DNA of 64,000 nucleotides, from positions 13,276,019-13,340,018 of the forward strand of contig NC_135569.1 in NCBI RefSeq assembly GCF_964340395.1. Direction: 5' to 3'. The position numbers were made by a program, and so were the translations under genes. This document shows, in pieces, positions 12,077-26,100 of this stretch. The DNA is from Glandiceps talaboti (taxonomy: Eukaryota; Hemichordata; Enteropneusta; Spengelidae). Numbering within the stretch: position 1 is the first letter of the stretch; each line of letters opens with the position of its first letter. Under the pieces are notes generated by a model, which was not told the origin of the DNA, ran no database searches, and worked only from the letters and a program-made list of their open reading frames with translations.

Positions 12077-13770
12077 ATTGGTTACTTGGTTACTTGGTTA
12101 CTTGGTAGTTTAGCTCCTATTTCCTTTGGGAAGAGCCCTCAACTTTTCTTTAAAACTGGTTATACTTGGTGCAGAAATAACTTCTTCGGGAAGAGAATTC
12201 CAGCTGTCCACAACTCTATTTCCAAAAAATTGTTTTCCGATTTCTGATCTGCTATTTTGCTTGAAGATTTTTAATGAGTGACCTCTCAATCCATGACGAT
12301 GGGGAGATACGAAAAATGTCTCCGGTGGGGTTTTATATCTTTTAGTCATGTACTTATAAGTTTCCACCATGTCAGTTTGATGTCTTCTCTCCTCCAAGGG
12401 GGACAAAATAATATCACTTGGACAGAGTCTAAGGCATCTCTTCTGCACCTTCTCAAGTAAATAAATATCTTGTTTCAATCTCGGATTCCATACGACCGAG
12501 GCATATTCTAGAATTGGCCTGATAATAGAGCAATATAATGTCAAAGTTTTTTCTCTAGTAAATTCACTGAAACATCTCTTAATCATGCCAATCCTTTGGT
12601 TGGCTTTTTTACAAATATTCTTGATGTGTTGAGTAGGCTTAAGGTTGTTGCTAACGAGCACCCCTAAGTCCTTCTGGTTAGGCACTTCTTGGAGGTAAAT
12701 TCCATTGAGGGAATAAGCATATTTGAAAGCAGCATGAAAACGAAGTGCAACACATTTAGTAGCATTAAAACGGAGTAACCACTGCTGAGACCATGAAGAA
12801 AGGGCACATAAATCTTTCTGGAGCTGATTGCAGTCATGAATACTTGAAATGTTGTTGTAAATTTTTGTATCGTCAGCAAACATTTTCGCTGTACTTTCCA
12901 CTACATCTGGCATGTCGTTGACAAAAAGCAAAAATAGCATCGGCCCTAAGATTGTACCTTGCGGCACACCGCTAATCACAGATTTCCAAGTAGAGATCCC
13001 ATTTCTCAGAACAACTCTTTGACGACGTCCAATAAGAAATGACTTTATCCACTGAATGAGATTCCCTCGTATACCAAGTTGGTGGAGTTTATAAATAAGT
13101 CTATGATGTGGTACTGAATCGAAAGCCTTCGAAAAGAGTTGTGTAGTACAGGAACATTTTTTCTGAAAACCATGTTTCTGGCAGGATATAATGTTATTAG
13201 CTTCAGTAAAATCTAATAAAACATCGAGAACTAAACGTTCCATCACCTTGGCTACTTGACTTGTCAGGGAAACTGGCCTATAGTTATTACAAACAGTTCT
13301 GGATCCCTTCTTATGTAAGGGCGTAACATTTGCATCCTTCCACGGTCCTGAGGAACTACTCCGGATGATAAGGAGTGTTGAAAAATAGCAGCAAGGGGGA
13401 CATCCAAATCTAGAACCTTGCGTAACACATTAACATGGATACTATCCGGCCCACAAGCCTTGTTAGGTTTTAAGGAAATGAGCTTTTCTCTGACACTAGT
13501 AATTGTAATATGCATCGTACATCTTGGTGAAGTAGTGTGGACATTAAATGGGATTGAATGCGATAGGGGTGGCTCATCTGTCAGTACACTACAAAAGAAG
13601 TCATTCAATAAATTTGCTTTTGATATATCATCACAGATTTTAACGCCATGTTTATTATGATAGTTATTAAGAAGAGCTTGTTTTCGGCACATACTGGCTT
13701 TGTAATAGTATTTATAGCAGTGCATGCTATTCGTGTCATATCGTTGCATCCTGTTTACGACAGGATAAAG
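12077..13770 (-). mobile_element. Truncated non-LTR retrotransposon (LINE), CR1/Jockey-like reverse transcriptase
   Basis: Minus-strand frames 13749-13264 and 13246-12110 carry the reverse transcriptase domain. The first has KPNKACGPDSI (fingers); the second has KAFDSVPH (motif A), SGVPQGTILGP (motif B) and FADDTKIY (motif C, the usual YADD as FADD), followed by the thumb and a basic tail. The two parts lie in different frames, so there is a frame break near 13.25-13.26 kb. The endonuclease and ORF1 are absent, as expected after 5' truncation. The 3' end is marked by about three and a half copies of an 8-bp unit (plus strand GGTTACTT, 12078-12103), a tail style seen in CR1-like elements. It sits only about 350 bp upstream of the cyclin L start codon and in the opposite direction. 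It is a dead copy. Confidence 0.85.
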
Positions 13771-13840
13771 TTAGTGTCCTTCATGTCGACGTGTGATCGT
13801 GACGTACAGCTATGATACTATGGGGTTTTCCTAGTACTCG

Positions 13841-13848
13841 TGACGTCA
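13841..13848. promoter_or_regulatory. CRE-type palindrome TGACGTCA upstream of cyclin L
   Basis: A perfect CREB/ATF-type octamer lies about 280 bp before the chosen cyclin L ATG. A second GTGACGT lies at about 13799. Its position fits a proximal promoter, but binding is inferred from the motif only. Confidence 0.45.
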
Positions 13849-14124
13849 CGATTCCCATAGTTCCGCGGCACAACCGCATCACCGTTAAAATGTCTGACGA
13901 GGGATTCGGCTTACCCACAAAACCAATGCTGGTCACTCTTTTAAGGAATAATGTATACTTTTAGCAATTTATATATTTATATGGTAATGTTTTACATTCG
14001 ATACAAGTGTTGAACGTCTCAGCTCGATTTCAACCTGTGGTTTATTTTGTGCTGCGGACTGATCTGAGAGACTACTTGATTGAATATCACGAGGCAGGTA
14101 GCGTGCAAACAACGTTTTTCCAAT

Positions 14125-17100
14125 ATGGCCGAGACAGGGCACAAACCCGAGAGGACCTACGGAAAAGTCGTTATTACATTAGAAAATTGCATACTGCCCA
14201 CAGAAAAGCTGTCCCCAACGCCTTCTATGTTAGATGGACTTGACCTGGAGACGGAAACGGACCTCAGAATTCTCGGTTGTGAGCTTATTCAGACGGCTGG
14301 CATTTTGCTCAAACTGCCACAGGTTAGTGGTGTACAAAATGGCGACACTGTCATTTACAGGGATGTGGCCGGCATTCTTTTGTTTCTGGAGAAAATTGCT
14401 TGACTTTTGTGAGAGTTCCTAAACATTCGTCACATTTCCGTGTTCTGGAGACGTAGGCAATTTTCTATGTAGTTGATTTTCACAAGTTTTCTTCATATAA
14501 ACTGAAAAAATATGAACGGGGATTATTTGTAACTTGTAAGTAATGTTGAAAATGAGATGGAACGAAGCCCTAGGCCGAAACTAAGATCCATTATAACCGA
14601 GAAGTCGCTATTAAATTACTTACATAATAGGTGGTACTAGTTTATGTAAGAATAATGAATTACACACTCCGTAGAAAAAGGCACGACTGGCGTTTTATAA
14701 TCAACTAATGGCCAAGATTAGGAAAATCTACCCGCGGGATCGAGTAAAGATTCGGGCGAACGAACGAGTTTCAAATGTTGTCTCTAGACTCTAATCCCTA
14801 ACTCGAACCCATACTATTTCAGTGAGAAATTGCGATGTTAGGGTTAGTCATTGTTATTACAATAATTTTTCCTGTAACACCCGATACCCTATATTTAGGG
14901 TGCACGTACATAAGTTACCAAGTCATGAATTCTGATCACTGACACACGAGATAGTCCTATTCAAAGTTTGTTGCAATGTGTTCACAAGTCTTGCATAAGT
15001 TTGAACTTTATCTCAATCAGTCATCTCTTTGGTGTTGCAGGTTGCCATGGCCACAGCTCAAGTGATATTTCAGCGATTTTATTACTCCAAGTCTATGGTG
15101 AAGCACAATATGGAGGTAAGGGAGGCCTATAATTACTTCTAGTGTAAGCCAACTAGTGTCAGATTTGTCATTGGAAATTACAGACCAAATACCAGCTTTT
15201 AATGTAACCCATATGTAGAAGTAAACAGTGACTTGAACAGTAAAAATATGTGATAACTCTGTGTGACTTGTGTCAGGTACAGAGCTGGTAATGCAGGTTT
15301 GTCAAGTAATTTTGGCTTGTGACAGGCAGTGGTTCAACATATTGGTCAGAGAACATGTGTTAGCTAAAACATTCAAACTGTTCTGTCCAATTGATCATAT
15401 GACACATTATAATTGCTATGATCATCTCCACTCTCGTATAGGGAAAGTCATTATTCTAGCGCAAAAATCTGTGCTACCCTGTAAAGGGTAAACTGCAAAT
15501 GTAGGAAGTAATCCATCACTATTTGACAAGCAGTTGCAATTGGTTAATTCCTACTGGCAATTACTCGTTAACCGAACTCCAACTCTCCAAAATCACATTG
15601 GGGCACTATAACCATTAAGTTTATATAAACACAGTTGGGGTAGCACAGATTTTTGTGCCAGAATAACGGCTTTTCCTATACATGAGCGGAGATGATTGTA
15701 GTAATGGTAATATGTCATATAGGAGCTAGACTAAAGTGATTGCATACTTAGTACTTAGGTTTAATGGTACATGCAACCTAATGATTGGTTGGTTTGAGTC
15801 ATACTTTACATACCTCTGTGTCATGGAGCCACACAGGAGATCAAGTCTGCATGTCCTTGGTTTAGAACTAGTGACAAGTCACTTTGTCTATGACTGTATT
15901 TTCCTATATGTGTGGTCCAAGCTGAGTGACACGAAACGGCATCATCACATAGTCTTCAGACTGCAATAATTCACCACATTTTCTTCCCATTTCTTCCTAA
16001 TCGACTACATTCCTAGACTCTAGCAATGGCTTGCATCAATCTGGCCTCTAAAATCGAGGAAGCTCCTCGGAGGATACGTGATGTCGTCAATGTGTTTCAT
16101 CATATACGACAAAAGAGACACAGCAGGTAAATATCATTCCTTGTGACTTTGGAATGGAGTGTGTGTATATTATAATGTTTCTGTTTTCTGTTTCTCACAT
16201 ATCTCTCAAAATAATGCTGGCAAAGATTTTGAAGTGTTGATGCAGTGCGTTATTATTTGTCAACCATTAGCTACATTCTTTTGTAGTGATAATACACATC
16301 AAGTGTCTCTTTAACTTTAATTGTGATGAATGGGAATGTTATTCAACTGGCCTTACATCTTTACCATAAAGTAGGAAAAAAGATTGTGTTTCCAATAACG
16401 GCCTCGGAAAATATAGGGTAGATAGGTTAGTATTTTGTTTTTATTCTATTTTATCTTTTTTATTGTTTTTATTTTTGAAAAATATTGCTTTGATCCCTAA
16501 AAAAAAAACGTCGGTTAGGCTACCTCTTTTGTGATAGTTTGATGAACTATGTATAGACATCACTGGGGAAAGAAAACAGATGTACATGAGGATGAAGAAG
16601 AAAATTTTGTATCTTTTTGTTTTAGATGTTTAAAAAGATTATTACGATCAGAGGCTTTGGTCAAGTTATTGGAAACACTTTTTTAGTTGGTCTTAAGTCA
16701 TGGCCATGATAAAAGTTAGATATGATTATATATGGGCATTTTGTGGTTTGGTCTCCAAGCTGACAAAATAGAGTCAGAGAAGAGTAAAATGATAAAGAAA
16801 CTCATAAAAATGTATCTATTTTCAGATTAAGTTTTCTTGTTACTGAATTTTTCTGGTTACTCTACGTTTTTCTGTTACTGTACGTACATTCAGTAAAAGT
16901 TTATCACACCTTAAAAATATATAAAAGTAAATAGAATAACCCAATAGGCTATTTCAGACTGCAAACAGGAAAATGAGAATACAGTGCCCTAGCTCAAATT
17001 GGGGGTATCCTCACCTTGTATCGTTTCTTAAGAGCTTTGTCCCTTGGTATTCTGTAGAAGTGTAAATTAGAGATGTTTTTGGTATTGTTCAGACATCGAG

Positions 17101-20100
17101 GAAAGCAGCAGTGCTCTATGATTAACCAAGTAACCTATGCCGTGTATACCCCCAAGGTACACACAGACAGGAAGTAGAGTGCCACCAATGCAAATTTTGG
17201 AAAGGCCTATATGGGGAAGTCTATCATGATACATGTATTTTGAAGTCAACTCAAATAATGGACACATCTTGTCCTCAAAACCTTTCTGAAGATTGTAATC
17301 ATCGTAAAAAAGGCCAACAATCAGAAACTTGTAAAGTTACATGGATGTTTACCACTTTTAGCTACATAAGGCAGCTGTGTATAGGGCTGCAGAAGTCGCT
17401 TGCGCAGTTGACTTTACTGTTGTCTGATGTGCAAGGCAAATTGTAGTTCAAAATGTGGCAAACTATTCTGAAGGTTGAGTAGCTTCAAATGTATATATTT
17501 GAAGATGTTCACATGTACTGAGAAGTACATGTGTTCAAGATATACATTGATAAAGACAAGGAAACGTCTCTTTCCCTTGTCTGACATTGATGATGCGATG
17601 TTATGGAGGGGGAGGGGCACTGTGTAGTGCACTCAGAATGTTCCCTAGATTATGGAACTATTCACAAGAAAAGCATCCAAGAAAGTATGGCAACTGAGTG
17701 GTGTTGTAATATTGATATATACCAAGGGTAGTCCTCAATAGGATTTACTAATAATATGCGTGTACAGAGTGAAGTAAGCACAAGTGATACTGCCATCGAT
17801 GTTGTCAGATTTGTCTGTTTTAGGATTTTGCCAATATAAGGAATAAACAGAGCAAGCCATGCACATAGTAGAGTTGAGAGATATCTGCGAAACAGTGTTT
17901 AACAATAAGTATAACTTGTTCTCTTTTGCAGCAACAACTTTTGAAATGCACACAAGCACACACAACACATAACAAGACTACACTGTACATACCATCCTTT
18001 ATAACTTCTCTGTGTAAAGAGCGCCCTCACCCAGGGCTTTTCAGTGTCTTTTCTCCCCCAAAAGTTTCATAGCTGTGTTCTGTGTCCCAGCATTACGATC
18101 TGTTATTAATACATTATTTTTCCCTTTGCTGTAAACTTACAGCTCGAACCTCACCAGCTGATTGGCTACTATGTACGGCAACCAACTCAAGCGGTGTCTT
18201 TCCATGGCTCCCCTGGTTGGTTGGTTGGTAACCACAACAGTACTGTACTTTGATGTTGAGCATCTCATCTCACTGAAGGCAAGCAACCGGGAATATTCCT
18301 CTCCTGGGACCGTAACTGATATATTCAACTTGTAACAAAGGCAAAAGTGATGATGTGTGTGAGATTATGTCAGTGTTTGTGTGTATGTGGGGTGCGTCAT
18401 TGTGCGCACGTGTTTATAGATCTGTTGTCATTGTTTGATTGTTATAGCTAGAATATCCTTATTTCAGCTTTAGTGAAGTCACTAGAACAGTTACAAGAAG
18501 TCGCAAGAGTGTCTTTGAAATCACAAAATAAACCATTCCAGTGAAGAGAGCAACATATACAGGTCTTGGAGTAAACTTGACCTGATTCTGTTTCAATGTA
18601 AACCCATACTAAGAATCCAGCTGTTGTGAGGAAGCCAAATGATGGATGACGCCAGACTGCAGTGCCAAGCTTCAAATATCCTTTATTTCAGATGTGTGTG
18701 TCTGTTGAATGCAAGTATATTATTGTTCATTCATGTCTGTCAAAATATGAGCAGATATATGTATACAACGTGCTAACAATGCATCCTTGTATTGACAAAG
18801 AATAAAATAACTGGTCAATACAAATGGTGGTACAGAGGAACAACAAAGGACGTGTGAATGGTACAGGTGTGATCACCTTGGTTTTCATGCTTCCAATTGT
18901 ATACTCTGTTGTTGAAATGTTATGTGCAAGAAGCGTTATGCAGATGATGAAAGAAAAAGTATTCATGAAACATTTATGGTGGGGATTCGAGTGTACACTC
19001 ATTATACTTGTATAAAATGACAACTGTCTGCCTTGTACCATGTTGCAACTTTAGCATGCATGGTACAAGATGACAACAATGCACATTGTAGTGCCAAAAA
19101 GTGTAAGTGCAATGAGATGCTTTTGTCAATATTTTCATTACAACATTCCACCCAAGGTGGTGAAGTGCATACACAAAATATACGTCATGATGACTTTAAA
19201 TTTGAAAACAAGAAAATCTGACTTAAAAGCGTGAAAAAAAGTTAAATGAAATAGTGATGGTTTTGTTGCGGAGGGTGATATACAAGAATTGGGGTGTGCG
19301 GTTAAGTCATATGAATGTTGAAGCTGATGTAATAATATGGTGAAAAGGGTTCTTAAAACTTATGCAGTGTGTAAAATTCCGTGGTGATATAATTCTAATG
19401 CTTGGATAACTTGATAATCTTTGATGTACACTTAAAACTTTAATGCAGTACAAACCTGGTGCAACAGTAAAACGCCACATATTTAGAGATAATTTGGTTA
19501 TATCATTTCAGATGTTCAGTGCATGGATTCACAAGTCGGAGAGTTTAACTATTTATTAAGCTTATGATTGACACAAAAATGTCCCTCTCCTTACGAACAA
19601 ATTTATTTAACTATGACCCTCATGTCAAGGTATCAGGTGGTCACTTGTTTGTTTACGAGAAGCCAAACTTGCGTCAATGAAACATATTTTTGGTTGTGCC
19701 AGTAAAGTTTCAATGTTCACATAATGAGATTTGATCAGTTTTGTCAATTACAATCATTGTTGGTGCACAAGTACATGATTATTATACAGTAAGAAGTGAA
19801 AATAGTACAGAACCACATTCTCACCACTACTACGTCACCTTTATGGGTGTTGTCTTTTTGAATGACTTTTACTTGATATTTATAAGCCAAGGCCCATAAG
19901 AGGCTGTGACAGAAATGTGTCACCTCCATAAGTTAACCAATACGAGTCTAGCTATCAATATTACGTACTTCAGTGTGGACGTTCATTACATATATATGTC
20001 AGGGTAATTCTGTTGCAGCCAGATATGTGGTAAAATTCATCAATACATTTCAGACATGTAATTCCAAACAAGGACATTGCCAACGACATTCACTTCTTTG

Positions 20101-23100
20101 GTCAAAGTTCACAGCGAAAAACCTGTTTTCACCAAGTAGTGAATGGTATTGCAATGGTAACTTACATTTGAACTGCCCCCCCCCCCCCCCCCCCCCCCCT
20201 GTCAGACTTCTTCATTTTACGATAGTCTTACTTTTGTTGACCTTCAGGAACTTCCTCATAAACACTCCCATTTCATCTGTAGTGCTTTTCCATAATAATT
20301 TCCAGTTAGGGCCGTATACCATAGACATAGGAGTCTCTCACATGTTGAATGCAAGGCAATGTCTATTTTCATTGATCGTTGTGTTTGAATTTGTCATCCA
20401 TACAAAAAACTTGGTTGCCCCACAAATTTTCAACATTCCAGCAAGAGGGTGTGAATACATGCATGGTGAATTTTATGCCAAAATCTCAAATTTCAAAAAT
20501 ATTTTGTAGTAAAAGATGGATTTTGTATATATATATATGTCTGTGTTATATGCACAGACTTATAGTTTATCGAGTATAAGATCAGTATAGTTCCTAATAA
20601 GTTGATGGAAAAAAGAAAATGTATTTTCTGAAAGAAGCAATGACAGCTTTAATGAATCGTGAAAAGTGAAAAAAGATATTTATAAAAAGTGCGAGTTTTA
20701 GACAAGAAATCTAAGAGAAATTGTAACACGTATTGGATAAATAACATTCTATGTAAAGTATATAGAGAACCAAACAACTGAGATAATGGGCTGGTATATA
20801 GTTATCTGGTTATAATGGCCCCTATTGTAAATTTGAGCTTTTGAGTTTAACGCCCGTCAGGTCAAATTCTTGTGAAAGATAATGGCAAGATTAGGGTTAA
20901 CGTGCAGGAAGCATTGCACCAAACTCCTTAAAGTTTGTTCTCTTTGTACAAAGCAAGTCAACTGGTAAAACGAAATCAAATTAATCAAATTAATCCACTC
21001 GTTATTATTGCTACATCGATCCCTTGTGGGTCAAAATGCTGGTATATGTATACTTTTGTGGGGTAATGTCAAGTTCTATGATGCCACAGAACTATGCATG
21101 TTTTGCAAACATAGATCATTCAGTTTTAGGGGTTTCGTACTCTAAATTTACCTGTAAGATTGCCTACATAATTCATGTATGCCATAGGGGAATTCAGTAT
21201 AATTATCTCTGAACATCACAGCTGCCATGGTTTGTTTAGCATCAATTGATGTAATAGGTTATAGGGCAAAGATATATAAGTTACACAGTGGACTGACTAC
21301 ATGTGTATATGTAGTGGAACTGTAGGGATCATTGCGTGATCAGGGTCCATAGTAGACAATCAAAACGTTACATTCGTTTCCAATTTACCGTTCCAAAGTA
21401 ACTTCATAGTGCTATGGGGAAATGGTTGAGACAAGTGTGGGAGGAAGAATAGCGCTGGAGCAAAATATGTGCATGTATTTTGTCCTTTTAGTTGAGATCA
21501 AGGCATGTCATCTACATTTCACAGTTAATCAAAATGAATGTAATTAATTGTCCTATGGGAAAATGAATCTACCCTGACCCTTGCCTAAGTAATTGATTAT
21601 CCAGGGCTGGATTATCATATTAGCAAGGCAAATTCTTATGTCTCTCCAAATTAACAACATCTTTTGCGAGTACAGTGACAGTTTGTTTATATATGTAAAC
21701 CAGCTGTGAGGATGTTGAATTTCCAACCACGTACATACTGGTAGTTTCTATAAAAAAAAATGTATGAGGAGATCATGCTAGTAGAAAAGAAATCAAAAAA
21801 CGTTTACTAAGAATCCAACGTGCAAACCTCTCCTACAACATTGGAAAAAAATGTGTAAATTTATACAATTTTGTTCATCTGGTCTTCATCTTAAATCTGT
21901 TTTGTGCCAGTTTAGGTACACTGATGGAGGATTACAAGACAGAAATGACATGTTTGAGCACAAGATACTCTTAATAATGTGAGGACTTAATATATTGTAA
22001 TAAGGGCACTAAGTGTATTTTTCTGTAAGTGTTATTGTTGCTTGTTTCCATAGCAACTAATACTATTCAATAGACTGGTGGATGTGTCACTGCCTATATA
22101 AGTCCTATTAATATGCCTTTCTTAGGATAGGTAAACAATTTGATGATAAAAAATCAAGTAATAACTAAACTTAGACTTCACAAAGTTTGATGTAGATAAA
22201 TCCCTGCATGGGAAAGACTACTCCCCCACCCCCTGAGGTTGATAGTAATGATTTTTAACCATTGATGTTAGAACAAATTCTCAAGTTGGGTATATAATAC
22301 AGAATATACATGTAGCGTCATGGGTCAAAAAAAAAATCAGACACTATTCAGGCAAAGTCGTATCCCACAGACTTTGTTCCTCAGACATATCGTCTGCACG
22401 AGCCCAAAGTATAAACGCGTTTGGTTTGGTGGGCGTGCCTTTTCACGTACAGCACCATGCCACTGGAAATACGTCAAAAGCCCATAGCTCATTCTTTTAG
22501 GAATGTGATGTGAATGGATTCCTGGCCGATTCAAACCTTGTGTAGTCTGTGAGACACCACATGTCATGCCAACACATATATCGGCCAGCACGGAAGAATG
22601 ATTAGGGCCGGCCAATGCAATCTATCTTACAGTCTAAACCTAGTACTGATATGAAGCTGTAAGAAATGCAGTATATTGTGCATTGTGTTGATATTTGGTT
22701 ATTCCATCTACTTGTTCACGCTAAAATCGTGTGAACATTTATCAAATTAGTGTTTCAATAAATTAGGGTTTGAGTGAAAACACACATTGCAAGTACTGTG
22801 CTGGTCACTTGGCTCTCATTAATGGTGCCTTGTAACAGTAAACTGAGTTGATAAAGTTCAAATATTTAATGTTCATGTTGAAATGAATTTTCTTCAAACT
22901 AATCAGTGGTGTAAGTACTTCATGTGAAATGTAATATCAGGGGTGGCGTACAAGTAGATTCATGGCGACAATTAACTTGTGTTGGCAAGGTTACATACAT
23001 GTTCCTCAAAAAATGGAGAACAAAACATTTCCTCAAGTGAGTTGATTTCATAGAAAATAATGCTATCCTGTTTGGGGTAATTTTGGCATCTAATTAAAAT

Positions 23101-26100
23101 TGGTAAATAAAGATAAATATTGCATACTAACTAAGTACAATGTACTAAATAACCGTAGTGTGTACGAATAGGGTAGGGGTTTGTATGTTGGAAAGTAATA
23201 TATTTATCATGTCTAAGTGTGCTGTAAAATGCTTGTGTTTGTCTTTGTGTTCAGTTGATCTTTCTGTGTTCATTGTGAACTATCTACTGTTTTCTGTGGC
23301 AGTTGCTGTCTGCTGTTTCTTGTAAGCTTAACACCATTGCATACACACACTCACTACACTGAACATCTCAAACTGACAAGGAACGGTATGGTATAGTGTG
23401 GTAGGGTTGAATTCTAAACATGACAGCAAGTCTCTCTTGCATTTACAGGTCAATCGCACCCCTCGTACTGGACCAGAATTATATTAACTTGAAGAATAAC
23501 GTCATCAAAGCTGAGAGAAGAGTTCTAAAGGAGCTGGGTTTCTGTGTACACGTCAAACATCCACACAAGGTAAGATATTGACAGCCTAAAGTATGATCAG
23601 CTAACAGTACTGCTGTATTGGGTATTGCTCGGCAGCGTGTTCTGTAAGCTGACATGCCACAGACTTGCACAATTTCTTGTGACAAACCAACCTGGGGTTC
23701 CCCAATCTCTTACTGTGTAATGACTCGCATGAAAGTCGTTTTTACCATTTATATACACAACAACAAATAGGTCTGTAGTGGCTATACTGTTCGTCGATTC
23801 GTGTTCAAATTTGTAGTCGGGAGAAGGCCACAACTTAAAAAAAAAAAAGTCAAGCATATTTAGAAGAGATAGTAACTCTCGTATTCCCAGCTCTGTGATA
23901 TACCACTGTGGCAGTCAAGGTTCTGGCTTACTAAGATAGGTACAAACTAAAACTGTTATTGGTTGATCTGGTATATTACACAAGTACGTGATAGTGATGC
24001 CTTTACTGTGCGGATATAAATCACCTTGTAAGCAAGAGATGCAAATAGTCCCTAAAGAAGTCCCTAAAATGTACTATGCAAGATCATGGAGAACATCAGA
24101 AATGCCACCCTTCTGAGCGTGTAATTAAACAAACTTCCATTCAATAATGAATATCAATATGTTGCAACATATATCTTGGAGGCGTGGAGGTGTTTTGTGT
24201 CCAAGTTAGTAAACCTTAAGCTTGATTGCCGCTGTTGTAAGGTAGTTACAGTCAATACATAGACACATGCGAGGAACAGAGTGACACCAGTTTTATCATG
24301 ACAATGTATCTGTTGACAGGACATAGCTCTGTTAGTTTCAGTCCAACAGGGCAAGAGGTTTCTACCTCCAGTGTCAAGTACAGATAATATAATATGAAGC
24401 CGTTTTGTATTTACAGATGATAGTTACCTACCTACAGATTCTAGAATGTCAACGTAACGTCAAGTTAGTGCAGACCTCATGGTAAGTTGATGTTCTCTTG
24501 ACTTTTTTCCACCCATCCATCCGTGCTGTTGAAACCAATGCATTGAACAGCTGTCTTAGACAAACCTGTAAAAAAAAACCACCACCATATCTGGGAACCA
24601 TCAGTGTTATGTGTCGCTTATGGTAGACAATTGCTTAAATGCCCTTGACAATGTTGAAAACAATAACGCTAAAAGTTATCGGTTCACACATATATACATG
24701 ATGTTGCTGTGTACTTCTCAATTGCATGATGAATAATTGGAACTAGCAGACAATCGTCTCTGATACGTCTGTAGTGAATTGAGTAAGTTCAAGCCTCATG
24801 AAAATTTGGGACAGTTCCTTTTGTAATTGCTTTAAAGTAATAGTAAAATTGAACCAGCACAAAATTGAACCAGGTTTTGCTATATATTTGATAATAGGTT
24901 TGTGCATTTGGATATAAAAAGAAAGAAACACTTCTGTATGGATTCCAGTCAAATATCTAAATGTAGGTGTTAAAATATTAACAGTCTGACATTGTAGAAC
25001 AGTTAACCCCTTGCATTGGTTTTAATAGCTACACTTAACTTAGCAAAACCCATGTTAAAATAATGCTTTTGTCTTTGTCTACCCAGAGAGGTTAGCTTAA
25101 ATTGGTAAGTACATTTGCACCAAGCAAAAGACAGCGACTGTCTGTCCAGTCCAGTCTGACAGCTGAACTAGGTTCTTTCTACTTCCTGGCAATGGATGGA
25201 CACCTTTCATAACAGGAGACACTGTTCAAGAGCATTTGATGGATATGAAGGAAGAGACAAGGATATTGCCTAGCAACGCTGTTGCTATGACTACATTACC
25301 ATGGGAACCTGGATGAAGAGGAGACTTTGACGAGTGTTGAACATCGTAGCAATGGTTTCAGACATTTCTGGCTTTTGTAGAGTTAACATTAGTCCAAAAT
25401 TCAGAATATTGCAAGACAAATAATCCAGAGGCTACAAACTGAGATCTCTCTCTTGCAGTTATGAAAGTCATGCAGAGAAATTTTGAAAGAAATTAGCCAG
25501 TTTCTGTTGTCATTATTTGCTAATGTTACTATTAATGATGTTAGCAAAGTTTCTTACAGACTGTGTCCATTGACAGTCATGAAATGAAACCATCTATCAA
25601 GTGACAAGAACGTTACCAGAAGAAGTGTATGGGCACTATGACCTGTTGAACTGATGAACATTATATGGGCAGTGCCGATTTTACATTATGGAAGTCCAAT
25701 TGTAGATGCGGACTGTGAACGTATGATGCATCGATTGTTATTTTGAAGCAGGCTAATCTAGTCATGGTAATGGCCTCAAGATTGGACTGAGACAAGACTT
25801 GCCAAGAACTAGACAAACAGGAGATTGCTTGGTGCATTTGTAGCTTCCCCACTGTGAAAATCTATCTTTGCCTTTTCTTAGATACAGGTTTCATACATAC
25901 AAGTATGTCGCTAACAACTCGTACTCGGTTAATACGTGTTACCAAAATCATACTCATCTTGTTATCACAATATTTATCCCAATGCAACCTTTTTAATCTA
26001 CCCCATCAAAAAAATAGTTTGAAATGCAGAAATAAATACGAAGGTTGCGGCATCTGTTTTACCGAGAGATAGATGTGTACTTGCAAAGAATGTAAAATTG

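Noticed and set aside
13418-13660. Plus-strand frame over the LINE
   Set aside because: It is the antisense shadow of the reverse transcriptase frame.
22337-22615. 92-aa minus-strand frame in cyclin L intron 3
   Set aside because: No recognisable domain or splice context; probably chance.
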